From Bog-756 sp963741055 (GTDB lineage: Bacteria > Actinomycetota > Acidimicrobiia > Acidimicrobiales > RAAP-2): a DNA stretch of 64,000 bases. Position numbers and translations under genes: made by a program. Below, piece by piece: positions 53,613 to 61,959 of this stretch (positions are counted from its first letter, which is position 1; each line of letters starts with the position of its first letter). The stretch lies in the NCBI GenBank assembly GCA_963741055.1, contig CAVUGU010000012.1, positions 1-64,000 of the forward strand, given 5' to 3'. A model generated the notes under the pieces. That model did no database searches, had not been told where the DNA came from, and saw only the letters and a list, made by a program, of their open reading frames with translations.

Positions 53613-54491
53613 GTGATCGATCTCCACACCCACTCGACCGCCTCGGACGGCAGCGACCCGCCCGAGACCGTTGTCGACCTCGCGGCCGAGTCAGCCTGCA
53701 GTGCGATGGCCCTCACCGACCACGACACCTTCGAGGGCCTCGGCCCGGCCCGCCGGCGCGCAAAGGAGCTCGGGATCGACCTGGTCGCCGGGTGCGAGGT
53801 CTCCTGCGTCGCGCCGCGAAGCGCAGTCATGCACGTGCTCGCCTACTTCGTGGACACCGAGGAGAGCCCGCTCGCCGAGGAGCTAGTCCATCTGCGTGAC
53901 GACCGGCGACGACGCAACCTTGCCCTGGCGGAGCGCCTTGCGACCCTCGGCATCCCGGTCACCTACGAGATGGCCGTCGAGCGGGCCGGTTCCGAGGCCG
54001 GAGTGGGTAGACCGCATTTCGCCGCGGCAATGGTCGCGATGGGCGCCGCCGACTCGATGGAAGACGCCTTCGACCGTGTGCTCGGGAACGACCGGCCCGG
54101 GTACATCCCGAAGGCGAGACTGTCGGGTAGCGAGGTCGCCTCGCTGATCACCGGCTCGGGCGGCGTCGCGGTGCTCGCCCACCCCTACAGCCTCGGCTTC
54201 GAAGGCTCCCGTCTCGCAGAAGCCGTCGGTGAGCTCAAAGAGAGCGGGTTCGGGGGGATCGAGACGACCTACGGTCGCTACTCGAAGCGTCAGCGACAGC
54301 AGCTCAACAATCTGGCGAAGAGGTTCGATCTGGTCGCGACCGGCGGCTCGGACTACCACGGCGAGAGCACGCCCGACCTGGCCGTCGGGACGGGAACCGG
54401 TGACCTGAAAGTCGCCGATCGCGTCCTCACCGACTTGGAGGCGCGCCGTCCGCACCATCGCAGTGGCGGTTCGGCCATGGTAATGAAGTAG
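53613..54491 (+). CDS. PHP-domain phosphoesterase
   Basis: 292 residues from GTG 53613. All PHP metal-binding motifs are present: VIDLHTHSTASDGSDPPETV (HxH), ALTDHDTFEG, GCEVSC, VAVLAHPYSL and ATGGSDYHGESTPD. This matches the YciV/TrpH type of 5'-3' or nucleoside-3',5'-bisphosphate phosphatases (RNase AM/Rnm) in length and motif spacing. It hydrolyses phosphate esters in RNA or small nucleotides using three metal ions. Followed 16 bp later by a small gene on the same strand. Confidence 0.88.
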   Translation: MIDLHTHSTASDGSDPPETVVDLAAESACSAMALTDHDTFEGLGPARRRAKELGIDLVAGCEVSCVAPRSAVMHVLAYFVDTEESPLAEELVHLRDDRRRRNLALAERLATLGIPVTYEMAVERAGSEAGVGRPHFAAAMVAMGAADSMEDAFDRVLGNDRPGYIPKARLSGSEVASLITGSGGVAVLAHPYSLGFEGSRLAEAVGELKESGFGGIETTYGRYSKRQRQQLNNLAKRFDLVATGGSDYHGESTPDLAVGTGTGDLKVADRVLTDLEARRPHHRSGGSAMVMK

Positions 54492-54507
54492 GACCGAAAG
54501 GAGCGCT

Positions 54508-54786
54508 ATGGCTACCCCACCGCACCTCGATCACGAGCAGCGCCGCATCTTGGAGCAACTCTCGGCTCATCCGTTGCCCCACAATCTGAAGTGGAAGAAC
54601 GTGATCGCGCTGCTCAACGCAATGGGGCAGGTGGATCAAGAGAGCGACGATCGGCTCCGGGTGACCTACGACGGCCACACCGAGGTGTTCCGCACCTCGA
54701 AGCACGGGGACGTCGACGCGGACACCGTCGTCAAACTCCGCCACTTCCTTCTCGGCACGATGCCCACCCTCGAGGAGACCGAGTAG
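54508..54786 (+). CDS. Small conserved hypothetical protein (HicA-like fold possible)
   Basis: 92 residues from ATG 54508 with AAAGGAG upstream. Sequence features: LEQLSAHPLPHNLKWKNVIA with the N-x-K-W motif, VDQESDDRLRVTYDGHTEVF and RHFLLGTMPTLEE. The pattern (a helix with KW, a beta-hairpin carrying charged side chains and a final helix) resembles the double-stranded RNA-binding-like fold of HicA toxins, but no HicB partner is adjacent and no toxicity is implied. Conserved position after the PHP gene is not established here. Function unknown. Confidence 0.6.
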   Translation: MATPPHLDHEQRRILEQLSAHPLPHNLKWKNVIALLNAMGQVDQESDDRLRVTYDGHTEVFRTSKHGDVDADTVVKLRHFLLGTMPTLEETE

Positions 54787-54795
54787 CCGGTCAGG

Positions 54796-55032
54796 TCAGG
54801 CGGTCACTCGGCCGTAGCGGGCGCGAGCTAAGTACCGCGACCGAAGACTCGGGAGGTCGAAGCTGGCGCGAGTCACGGAGTCGAGAAGGCACCCGCGTTC
54901 GTCCAATTCACGCGCGACGGCGACGATCTCGCGACGCTGTTCTCCCGAGAGACGGACCGACCAGGACGTCGAGTCGGAGACGTCCGCCGCCGCCCAGACG
55001 GCCTCCGATGCGATCGCCTTTCGGACGGGCAC
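54796..55032 (-). pseudogene. Possible truncated N terminus of a TauD/TfdA-like dioxygenase
   Basis: 78-codon ORF from GTG 55032, separated by 3 bp from the end of the arsR gene. It reads VWAAADVSDSTSWSVRLSGE, then EIVAVARELDERGCLLDSVT and RASFDLPSLRSRY before ending GRVTA. The order W...D....W...L....R.EI..A......LP.L resembles the N terminus of TauD/clavaminate-synthase-like Fe(II)/2-oxoglutarate dioxygenases, but the catalytic HxD...H region is absent. Could be a deletion remnant at the edge of the arsenic cluster, or an unrelated small gene. Low confidence. Confidence 0.3.
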
Positions 55033-55035
55033 GAC

Positions 55036-55377
55036 CTAGGAGCTCCCCAGTACCTCGCGGAGGGCTGCCAGCTGTTCGGGTACGACTCGCCACCACGTCC
55101 ACCGGCCCTCCTTCGTCCCCGCCAGGAGGCCTGCGTCAGCCAAGACCCTGGTGTGGTGCGAGATCGTCGGCTGGCTCTTTCCCAGAGGTTCTTCGAGATT
55201 GCAGCTGCACACCTCACCCTCACTGGCGACGATCGAGAGGAGACGAAGTCGAACAGGGTCGCCCAGTGCGGCGAAGACGGCGGCGAGGTCGGCGGCATCC
55301 GCGGGAGCGAGCGCCTCGTCGGTCAGGGGTGGACAGCACGCTCCATTGACGGTTACCGCCGTCTTGCGGGGGCTCAT
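55036..55377 (-). CDS. arsR: ArsR-family metalloregulator
   Basis: 113 residues from ATG 55377. Winged-helix repressor: DAADLAAVFAALGDPVRLRL, LLSIVASEGEVCSCNLEEPL with a cysteine pair (VCSCNL) at the sensor helix, then LGKSQPTISHHTRVLADAGL (recognition helix), and LAGTKEGRWTWWRVVPEQLA. An N-terminal Cys pair (GACCPP) could add metal ligands. Arsenite binding would release it from DNA. It is transcribed divergently from arsI across a 77-bp gap carrying two matching operator sites. Confidence 0.92.
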   Translation of the reverse strand: MSPRKTAVTVNGACCPPLTDEALAPADAADLAAVFAALGDPVRLRLLSIVASEGEVCSCNLEEPLGKSQPTISHHTRVLADAGLLAGTKEGRWTWWRVVPEQLAALREVLGSS

Positions 55378-55388
55378 GACACCATCCT

Positions 55389-55440
55389 ATTGACATCCAT
55401 CAATCTATCGTGCATAGTCCACCTATTGACAGGAATCAAT
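55389..55440 (+). promoter_or_regulatory. ArsR operators and promoter of the arsenic operon
   Basis: Two imperfect inverted repeats of the ArsR type: ATTGACATCCATCAAT (55389-55404) and ATTGACAGGAATCAAT (55425-55440), 36 bp apart, both preceded by CT and followed by CTA. The first contains TTGACA (55390-55395), then a 17-bp spacer and CATAGT (55413-55418), an ideal -35/-10 for the plus-strand genes. Repressor on site 1 would cover the -35 and on site 2 the start region. The divergent arsR is probably autoregulated. Confidence 0.8.
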
Positions 55441-55454
55441 CTACAGGAGCCACC

Positions 55455-55934
55455 ATGGCACGTGTACAGCTCGCTCTCAACGTTTCCGACCTCGAACAGG
55501 CGGTCGACTTCTACTCCAAGCTCTTCGGTTCCGAGCCGGCCAAGCGGCGGCCGGGCTACGCCAACTTCGCCATCACCGACCCACCGCTCAAGTTGGTCCT
55601 CATCGAGTCGACGGGGGCACGCGCACCAGGGGTCGTCGGTGCACTGAACCACCTCGGTGTGGAGGTCGAGACCCCCGACGAGGTCCGCCAGGCGAGCCGG
55701 CGCCTTTCCGGCGACGGTCTCGCCACCACCGACCAATGCGAGACGACCTGCTGCTACGCGGTCCAGGACAAGGTCTGGGTGGACGACCCGGACGGCTCGC
55801 CCTGGGAGGTCTACACCGTGCTCGCCGATGCGCCGGGCGAATCGGGCGTCGGCGGGGACGGTACCTGCTGTGAGGACTCCACGACCGACATCGCGGGCGA
55901 GCCTCGCGTCGCCACCCGCGCCTCGTGCTGCTAG
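55455..55934 (+). CDS. arsI: ArsI/CadI family vicinal-oxygen-chelate protein
   Basis: 159 residues from ATG 55455 (AGGAG upstream), 15 bp after the second operator. VOC fold: MARVQLALNVSDLEQAVDFY, FAITDPPLKLVLIE and LNHLGVEVETPDEVRQASRR, then GLATTDQCETTCCYAVQDKV with the As-binding cysteines (C-x-x-x-C-C) and DPDGSPWEVYTVLAD (metal Glu). Some relatives cleave the C-As bond of methylarsenite and aromatic arsenicals (ArsI); others are cadmium-induced (CadI). Motifs fit both names. The C terminus carries extra cysteines (TCCED, ASCC). Confidence 0.85.
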   Translation: MARVQLALNVSDLEQAVDFYSKLFGSEPAKRRPGYANFAITDPPLKLVLIESTGARAPGVVGALNHLGVEVETPDEVRQASRRLSGDGLATTDQCETTCCYAVQDKVWVDDPDGSPWEVYTVLADAPGESGVGGDGTCCEDSTTDIAGEPRVATRASCC

Positions 55935-55965
55935 CCGGCGCGAGCGCACGAGAGCCCCTCCTACC

Positions 55966-56733
55966 GTGAACGACGTCGTCCTCTGGAGACGGCTTCTCGC
56001 CGAATTCCTCGGTAGCGCCTTCCTCGCCGCCCTGGTCATCGGTTCGGGGATCGCGGCGCAACGATTGTCGCCCGGCAACACGGGACTTCAGCTCTTCGAA
56101 AACGCAGCAGCCACCGCGGCCGGCCTGTTCGCGATCATCCTCATGTTCGGACCCATCTCCGGAGGCCATTTCAATCCGGCGGTCTCCTTCGTCGATGCCG
56201 GCTTCGGTGGCCTGGCCTGGCGAGATGCGCTCGCCTACCTGCCTGTCCAGATCGCGGGGTGTGTAACGGGCGCAGTCGTCGCCAATGCCATGTTCTCGGT
56301 CGCCGCCATCGAGATCTCCACCAAACAGCGCTCCTCGGGTCCGCACTTCCTTTCAGAGGTGGTCGCCACGATGGGCCTCCTGTTCGTCATCTTCGCGCTT
56401 GCCCGATCGGGCCGGTCGCGCCTTGCGCCGGCCGCCGTGGGCGCTTACATCGGCGCCGCGTACTTCTTCACCAGTTCGACGAGCTTCGCCAATCCGGCGA
56501 TCACGGTAGGTCGGATGTTCTCGAACACCTTCGCCGGAATCGCCCCGTCCTCAGTGCCGAGCTTCATCGGAGCACAGATCGTCGGAGCGTTGCTCGCCTT
56601 CGGGGTCCTTCACGTGCTCTACCCCGGCGTGACTCCGGATGAGGCTGCGGACATCATCGTGCCCCACCTGCGAGGGATGGACGACCCCGAGACCGATCAC
56701 CACGGAAGCGAACAGGTCGAGCACAGCCGATGA
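55966..56733 (+). CDS. aqpS: Aquaglyceroporin-family channel of the arsenic operon (AqpS-like)
   Basis: 255 residues from GTG 55966. MIP fold with both NPA boxes: GPISGGHFNPAVSFVDAGFG and STSFANPAITVGRMFSNTFA, six membrane helices (LLAEFLGSAFLAALVIGSGI first) and a C-terminal hydrophilic tail with PDEAADIIVPHLRGMDDPET. In the S. meliloti ars operon an AqpS channel replaces the arsenite pump: arsenate is reduced by ArsC and arsenite leaves down its gradient. No ArsB or Acr3 gene occurs here, which fits that scheme. Position between arsI and the oxidoreductase gene in one orientation. Confidence 0.85.
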   Translation: MNDVVLWRRLLAEFLGSAFLAALVIGSGIAAQRLSPGNTGLQLFENAAATAAGLFAIILMFGPISGGHFNPAVSFVDAGFGGLAWRDALAYLPVQIAGCVTGAVVANAMFSVAAIEISTKQRSSGPHFLSEVVATMGLLFVIFALARSGRSRLAPAAVGAYIGAAYFFTSSTSFANPAITVGRMFSNTFAGIAPSSVPSFIGAQIVGALLAFGVLHVLYPGVTPDEAADIIVPHLRGMDDPETDHHGSEQVEHSR

Positions 56734-56770
56734 TCCAGTTGCCGAGTACCGGAATCTGACAGGGAGACCC

Positions 56771-58171
56771 ATGCACGTCGTCGCCATCGGTGGGAGTGAT
56801 GCCGGGATCAGCGCCGCACTCAGGGTACGGGAGCTCGACTCCTCGGCTGAGGTCACCGTGGTCGTGGCCGATGCGTATCCGAACTTCTCGATCTGTGGAA
56901 TCCCCTATTACGTCTCCGGGGAGGTCACGCACTGGCGGAACCTCGCCCATCGCACCATCGCCGACCTCGAGGCGACCGGGATGGAACTGCGCATCGACAG
57001 TGTTGCAACCCACATCGACGTCGACGCGCGCAAGTTGTCCGTGCGGGCGGCGGACGGCGCGGAAGACCTCCTCTCCTACGACTCTCTCGTCGTAGGGACG
57101 GGAGCCGTGCCGGTCCGCCCTACGATCCAGGGGCTCGACGCGCTCGGCCCCGACGACGCGGTGCACCTGCTGCACTCGATGGGTGACACCTTCGCCGTGA
57201 TGGAGACGCTCGAGAGACGGTCTCCCGCTTCTGTGGTGATCGTGGGCGCCGGCTATATCGGGCTCGAGATGGCGGAGGCGCTGGTTGCCCGCGGTCTGTC
57301 GGTGACCCAGATGGAACAGCTCGAAGAAGTCCTCCCGACCGTCGACCCGGAGCTCGGTGCGCTCGTGCACGCCCAGTTGAGAGAGCACGGCGTCGACGTG
57401 CGCACCTCGACGACGGTGCGCCGCATCGAGAAGGCAGACGGGGGCGCTGGGCTCGAGGTCGTCGCCATCGGCGCGGACGGCAACGAGGTCCGCTGCCCGA
57501 CCGACATGGTCCTCGTCGTCGTGGGTGTCCGCCCTGACACCGATCTCGCCGCTTCGGCCGGCGCAGAGCTCGGCTTTCGTGGCGCGATCGATGTCGATAC
57601 GAGGATGCGGACGAACCTGCCCGCCGTCTTCGCGGCCGGGGATTGCGTGGTCACCCACCACCGCCTCCTCGGAACGACCTACCTCCCGCTCGGGACCACC
57701 GCGCACAAGCAGGGGCGGGTGGCCGGCGAGAACGCCCTCGGGGGGGATCGGGAGTTCGCCGGCAGCCTCGGCACCCAGGTCGTGAAGATCTTCGACATGG
57801 TCGCGGCCCGAACCGGCGTGAAGGATCACGAAGCTCGAAGTGCCGGCTTCGACCCGCTCACCGTGGAGTTCGAGGGCGACGACCACAAGGCCTACTACCC
57901 GGGTTCGCACCGGGTCCGCCTCCGGTACTGCGGTGATCGTCGGAGCGGACGGCTCCTCGGCGTCCAGCTCTTTGGCCACCTCCATGCCGAGGTGGCGAAG
58001 CGTGTCGATATCGCGGCCTCGGCCATCTTCTCGGAGATGGGTGTCGACGAGATGAGCGACCTCGACCTTTCCTATACGCCCCCGCTCGGCAGTCCCTGGG
58101 ACGTCGTCCAGGGAGGAGCCCAGGCCTGGGTTCGTCGGGCGAAGGAGATCGAGGTGTCCGGGAAGGAATAG
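56771..58171 (+). CDS. FAD-dependent pyridine-nucleotide-disulfide oxidoreductase (CoA-disulfide-reductase-like)
   Basis: 466 residues from ATG 56771 with GGGAGA upstream. FAD-binding MHVVAIGGSDAGISAALRVR, then redox-like single cysteine PNFSICGIPYYVSGEVTHWR, the second Rossmann motif SVVIVGAGYIGLEMAEALVA, and the FAD ribose site TNLPAVFAAGDCVVTHHRLL. A dimerisation domain follows (KIFDMVAARTGVKDHEARSA). The single-Cys site and length match the CoA-disulfide reductase/NADH oxidase group. Its presence in an ars operon is known in actinobacteria, but its role there (thiol supply or arsenical reduction) is not proven. Confidence 0.82.
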   Translation: MHVVAIGGSDAGISAALRVRELDSSAEVTVVVADAYPNFSICGIPYYVSGEVTHWRNLAHRTIADLEATGMELRIDSVATHIDVDARKLSVRAADGAEDLLSYDSLVVGTGAVPVRPTIQGLDALGPDDAVHLLHSMGDTFAVMETLERRSPASVVIVGAGYIGLEMAEALVARGLSVTQMEQLEEVLPTVDPELGALVHAQLREHGVDVRTSTTVRRIEKADGGAGLEVVAIGADGNEVRCPTDMVLVVVGVRPDTDLAASAGAELGFRGAIDVDTRMRTNLPAVFAAGDCVVTHHRLLGTTYLPLGTTAHKQGRVAGENALGGDREFAGSLGTQVVKIFDMVAARTGVKDHEARSAGFDPLTVEFEGDDHKAYYPGSHRVRLRYCGDRRSGRLLGVQLFGHLHAEVAKRVDIAASAIFSEMGVDEMSDLDLSYTPPLGSPWDVVQGGAQAWVRRAKEIEVSGKE

Positions 58172-58209
58172 TCGAGCTGCGCGCTGCGGCCGAACAAGGG
58201 GGAGAAAGC

Positions 58210-58854
58210 ATGATCGGAACCGACGCGATACCCCAAGGCCGACGACGGGCCCTCGAGAATGTCGCTCGCGATCTCCACGTTCGCTACGAGGGTGTCTTCG
58301 GAACCGAGACGATCGAGGCTCTCGTCGAAGACAGCTATCTGCAAATTGCCTCTACGAACGCGGTGGCCACTTGGCTCGTCATCGGGGCGGAGAGGCTGGC
58401 CGGGGAGCGGCTCGACGCACTGGTGCACGCGGAGTCTCAGGGGGAACACAAGGTTCCAGCCGTGCTCTTCCTCTGTACGCACAACGCCGGGCGATCTCAG
58501 ATGGCGCTGGGATGGTTCACCCACTTTGCCGGCCCCCGCGCCATGGCTTGGTCGGGGGGTTCGGAACCGGCATCGGACATCAACCATGTCGCCGTCGAAG
58601 CGATGGCTGAAGTCGGAATCGACATCTCCACTGGCTACGCGAAGCCCTGGACCGACGAGGTGCTCACCGCGGCCGACGTGGTCGTCACGATGGGTTGCGG
58701 GGATGCCTGTCCCCTCGTCGCGGGCAAGCGCTACGAGGACTGGGAGGTCTCCGATCCCGCAGGCCGACCCCTGGAAGCTGTCCGGCCCATCCGCGACGAA
58801 CTCGGACGGCGCGTTCTCAGCCTTCTTGCCAAGCTCGAGATCCCCGTCGTCTAG
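58210..58854 (+). CDS. arsC: Arsenate reductase with N-terminal helical domain
   Basis: 214 residues from ATG 58210 (GGGGGAGAAAG upstream). The N-terminal 80 residues form a three-helix domain (RRALENVARDLHVRYEGVFG, ETIEALVEDSYLQIASTNAV, LVIGAERLAGERLDALVHAE) also seen in some actinobacterial ArsC. The C-terminal LMW-phosphatase fold has the P-loop AVLFLCTHNAGRSQMALGWF (C-x5-R), WSGGSEPASD, VVVTMGCGDACPLVAG with additional cysteines and DWEVSDPAGRPLE (general acid Asp). Reduces arsenate using a thioredoxin- or mycothiol-type thiol. Last gene of the operon. Confidence 0.9.
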   Translation: MIGTDAIPQGRRRALENVARDLHVRYEGVFGTETIEALVEDSYLQIASTNAVATWLVIGAERLAGERLDALVHAESQGEHKVPAVLFLCTHNAGRSQMALGWFTHFAGPRAMAWSGGSEPASDINHVAVEAMAEVGIDISTGYAKPWTDEVLTAADVVVTMGCGDACPLVAGKRYEDWEVSDPAGRPLEAVRPIRDELGRRVLSLLAKLEIPVV

Positions 58855-59050
58855 AGATCGGCTGCGGCCCCTCTGCCGCCAAAATTGGGCCGACACGAAC
58901 CGGCCGCGACATTCCTGCCCGCCACCACTCGCGACGTGAACGGACGACCTCAGAGGCTCGGTCAGCCCCGGGGCCGTGCCTTCGATTGGGCGGTCAGGCC
59001 CCAGGACCTGAGCACCCCGGAAGGGGCTCCGCTCACTCGGCTGCGGCCGA

Positions 59051-61385
59051 TCACTCGGCCGTAGCCGGCGCGAGCTCGTCGAGCAGGTCGGGCAACTTCG
59101 AACGCCACGCGTGGATCGCGTCGGCGACCGATACGTCGAGCAGACCGTCGACCACGATCCGGTCACCACCCGCGGATCCGAGCACCGCGACGGCGAGACC
59201 GGCGTCGACTGCCTGCGCGCAGAGCTGGTCCGCCGAGGTGGTGGAGACCACCACGCGTGAAGGCGCTTCGGTGAACAAAGCGCGGTGGTCCGCGATGCCG
59301 ACGACCTCGAGCCCGATGGCCGTGCGGACCGCGAACTCGGCGAGGGTGACGCCGATGCCTCCCGCGGAGACGTCATGGATCCCGGTGACCAGAGCGTCGC
59401 GACCGGCGACCCCCGCGCCCACGGAGCGCGCCACGAATTCGACCAGCTGCGCATGTCGGGCGAGGTCGAGCGGCGGCAGCGTCCCGTTGCGGTGGCCACG
59501 GATCCGGACCGCCCAGCGCGAGCCGGCGAGGGACGGAGCGGAGGCTCCCACGCCGGCGTCGAGCAGGACCAGGGAGGCCCCCTCGGAGAGAGTGACCCCC
59601 GGCGGAGGTGCCACCAGCCGTTCGATCAGCCCGAGCCCGCCGATCACCGGGGTCGGGTCGATGTCCGCGCCCGCGCTCTCGTTGTAGAAGCTCACGTTGC
59701 CGCCGATCACCGGCAGGCCGAGCGCGAGGCAGGCCTCGGCGAGCCCGTCGATCGCCTCGGAGAGCTGCCACATGACCTCGGGATGCTCGGGATTGCCGAA
59801 GTTGAGGCAGTTGACGATCGCTGCGGGCACGGCACCGGCGCAGGCCAGGTTGAGGGACGTCTCGGCGACGGTCGAGGCGGTGCCGAGGCGTGGGTCGATC
59901 GAGCACCACGTGGGATTCGAATCGGTGCTCAAGGCGAGCCCGCGCTGCGAGGGCGGAAGACCGGGTCCGGCCAGGCGGAGCACCGCCGCGTCCCCGCCCG
60001 GTCCGCCGACCGTGTTGAGGAAGAGCTGGTGGTCGTATTGGCGATAGACCCACGACGGGTCGGCGAGCAGCGCGAGGAGGTCTTCGCCGCAGTCGGCCGG
60101 TGGGTCGAGCTCGCCAGGGTCGTCGGCCGCACGCGCCTCGTAGTCGGCCGGTCGGCTCATCGGCGCGGTGACAGCGCGGTGCGTCCTCGCTGAGCGACGC
60201 GGCGGGCACGTCGCCGAGCACCTCGCCGCCGAAGCCGTCGAGTACGCGGAGCCGTCCGGGATGGCCGTCGGGGGGCTCGGTGACCCGGCCGACCACCGTC
60301 GCGCGCACCTCCCAGCGCCGGCAGACCTCCTCGACCTGCGCCAGCGCGTCGGGGGTGACGATGGCGAGCATCCGCTCCTGGCTCTCGGAGGTCATCACCT
60401 CGTAGGGCGCCATGTGCGGTTCGCGCAGCGGCACCGCGGACACGTCGACGTCCATGCCGACGCCACCCCTTGCCGCGGTCTCGCTCGTCGCGCAGACGAG
60501 ACCCGCTCCACCGAGGTCTTGGATGCCGACGACCAGCTTGGCGTCGAGCAGCTCGAGGCAGGCTTCGATCAGGCGCTTCTCCTCGTAGGGGTCGCCCACC
60601 TGCACGCTCGGGCGCTTGGCCGACTCGGCCTCCGCCTCGGCGTCGCCAGCGAAGCCGGCCGACGCGAGCACGCTGACCCCGCCGATCCCGTCGCGACCCG
60701 TGGTCGAACCGAGCAGCACCGCGAAGTTGCCGGGACCGCTGGCCCGCCCGAGCACCAGCCGGTCGATCGGCAGCACCCCGGTGCACAAGACGTTGACCAG
60801 GGGATTCTGCGCATAGCTCGGGTCGAAGGTGAGCTCGCCGCCGACGGTCGGCACCCCGACCGAGTTGCCGTAGCCGGAGATGCCGGCCACCACGCCCTCG
60901 ATCAGCCAGCGCTGGCGCGCTTGGCTCGGATCGCCGAAGAAGAGCGAGTCCATGACCGCGATCGGTCTCGCCCCCATGGTGAAGATGTCGCGGAGGATCC
61001 CGCCTACGCCGGTGGCGGCTCCCTGGTAGGGCTCGATGGCCGAGGGATGGTTGTGGCTCTCGATGCGGATGGCGACTGCGATCCCGTCGCCGGCGTCGAT
61101 CACTCCCGCGTTCTCGCCGGGGCCGACCAGGACCCTCGCTCCCTCGGTCGGGAGCCGTCCGAGGTGGACGCGTGACGACTTATAAGAACAGTGCTCGCTC
61201 CACATGACCGCGAAGAGGGCGAGCTCGAGATGGTTGGGGGGACGGTTGAGGATGGCCTCGACCTGGTCCCTCTCGGCGTCGGTAAGGCCAAGCGCGCGGT
61301 GGAGCGGCTGGTCGGCTAAGAGGAGGCGGGCTCCGCGGGGGGGCCGTTCACGCAGCGAGCGTACCCGGCATCCCGCGCGACCCAC
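59051..61385 (-). CDS. purL: Phosphoribosylformylglycinamidine synthase subunit II (small-type PurL), frameshifted
   Basis: Reads QPLHRALGLTDAERDQVEAI, HLELALFAVMWSEHCSYKSS, VGPGENAGVIDAGDGIAVAI, RIESHNHPSAIEPYQGAATG and VGGILRDIFTMGARPIAVMD, all typical of PurL. An extra base near 60164 breaks the frame between SLSEDAPRCHRA and MSRPADYEARAADD; the second half follows to ATAE at 59051. The 5' end is uncertain: no good start codon precedes LLLADQPLHRALG, but if the run of seven G at 61337-61343 were eight, a GTG at 61354 would be in frame. About 770 residues, the PurL form that needs PurS and PurQ, which are not in the window. Confidence 0.88.
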
Positions 61386-61397
61386 TCCGAGTTCGGG

Positions 61398-61922
61398 TCA
61401 GCTCGGCCTCGTCGTCGTCGGCGACGTGCCCGAGGCGTTCGCCGCTGCGTCTGCGACCCGGTTGAAAGTGTCGTTGGCAGCGTTCATCGAAGTGAGCGTG
61501 TTCTGCCACGCCGTGACATCCCCACTCGAGTTGGAGTGCCTAAGTTGGAGGCACTTCGAGGCGTACGTCACCGTCGCCGACAGCATCGCATTCCAAGCGC
61601 TCTGCAGCGAGGCCGTGGGTGCCTTCGGTGCATCCATCGCCTTTTGCGCGTCGTTCCGGAGTTTCGTACAAGCAGACGTCAGATGTGAGAAGTAAGTCGA
61701 CGAGGAGCTCCCGCTGGCCGTACCGGCCGCGGCGTCGACGCTGTTCTGATCGGTGTTGAGCTGTCTGTTCCAGTGCTCGGCATCCGCGGTCAACCATTCG
61801 CGCGGTGTGACCTTCGTCGCACTTGCTGCCGTCGAGGTCGTCGACGAGGCCGAAGAAGAGGCGCCACAACCGCCGGCGAACAGGCCCGCCAGGGCGATGG
61901 CAGCGATCGGAGTCCTTCTCAT
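61398..61922 (-). CDS. Small lipoprotein, unknown function
   Basis: 174 residues from ATG 61922: MRRTPIAAIALAGLFAGGCG is a lipoprotein signal with lipobox AGGC. The mature protein is Ser/Thr/Ala-rich, then helical: TPREWLTADAEHWNRQLNTD, STYFSHLTSACTKLRNDAQK and SAWNAMLSATVTYASKCLQL, with one cysteine pair. Ends with a Thr/Pro tail. No family recognised; the helical character with two cysteines is reminiscent of small periplasmic four-helix bundles. Lies 37 bp downstream of the sortase gene on the same strand. Confidence 0.65.
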   Translation of the reverse strand: MRRTPIAAIALAGLFAGGCGASSSASSTTSTAASATKVTPREWLTADAEHWNRQLNTDQNSVDAAAGTASGSSSSTYFSHLTSACTKLRNDAQKAMDAPKAPTASLQSAWNAMLSATVTYASKCLQLRHSNSSGDVTAWQNTLTSMNAANDTFNRVADAAANASGTSPTTTRPS

Positions 61923-61959
61923 CGTGGTTCGGTCATCCCTGTCTCGTCGTCATTCGGTC

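Noticed and set aside
54508..54786. HicA toxin
   Set aside because: Only weak similarity in layout; no HicB partner next to it, and it lacks a clear catalytic His context.
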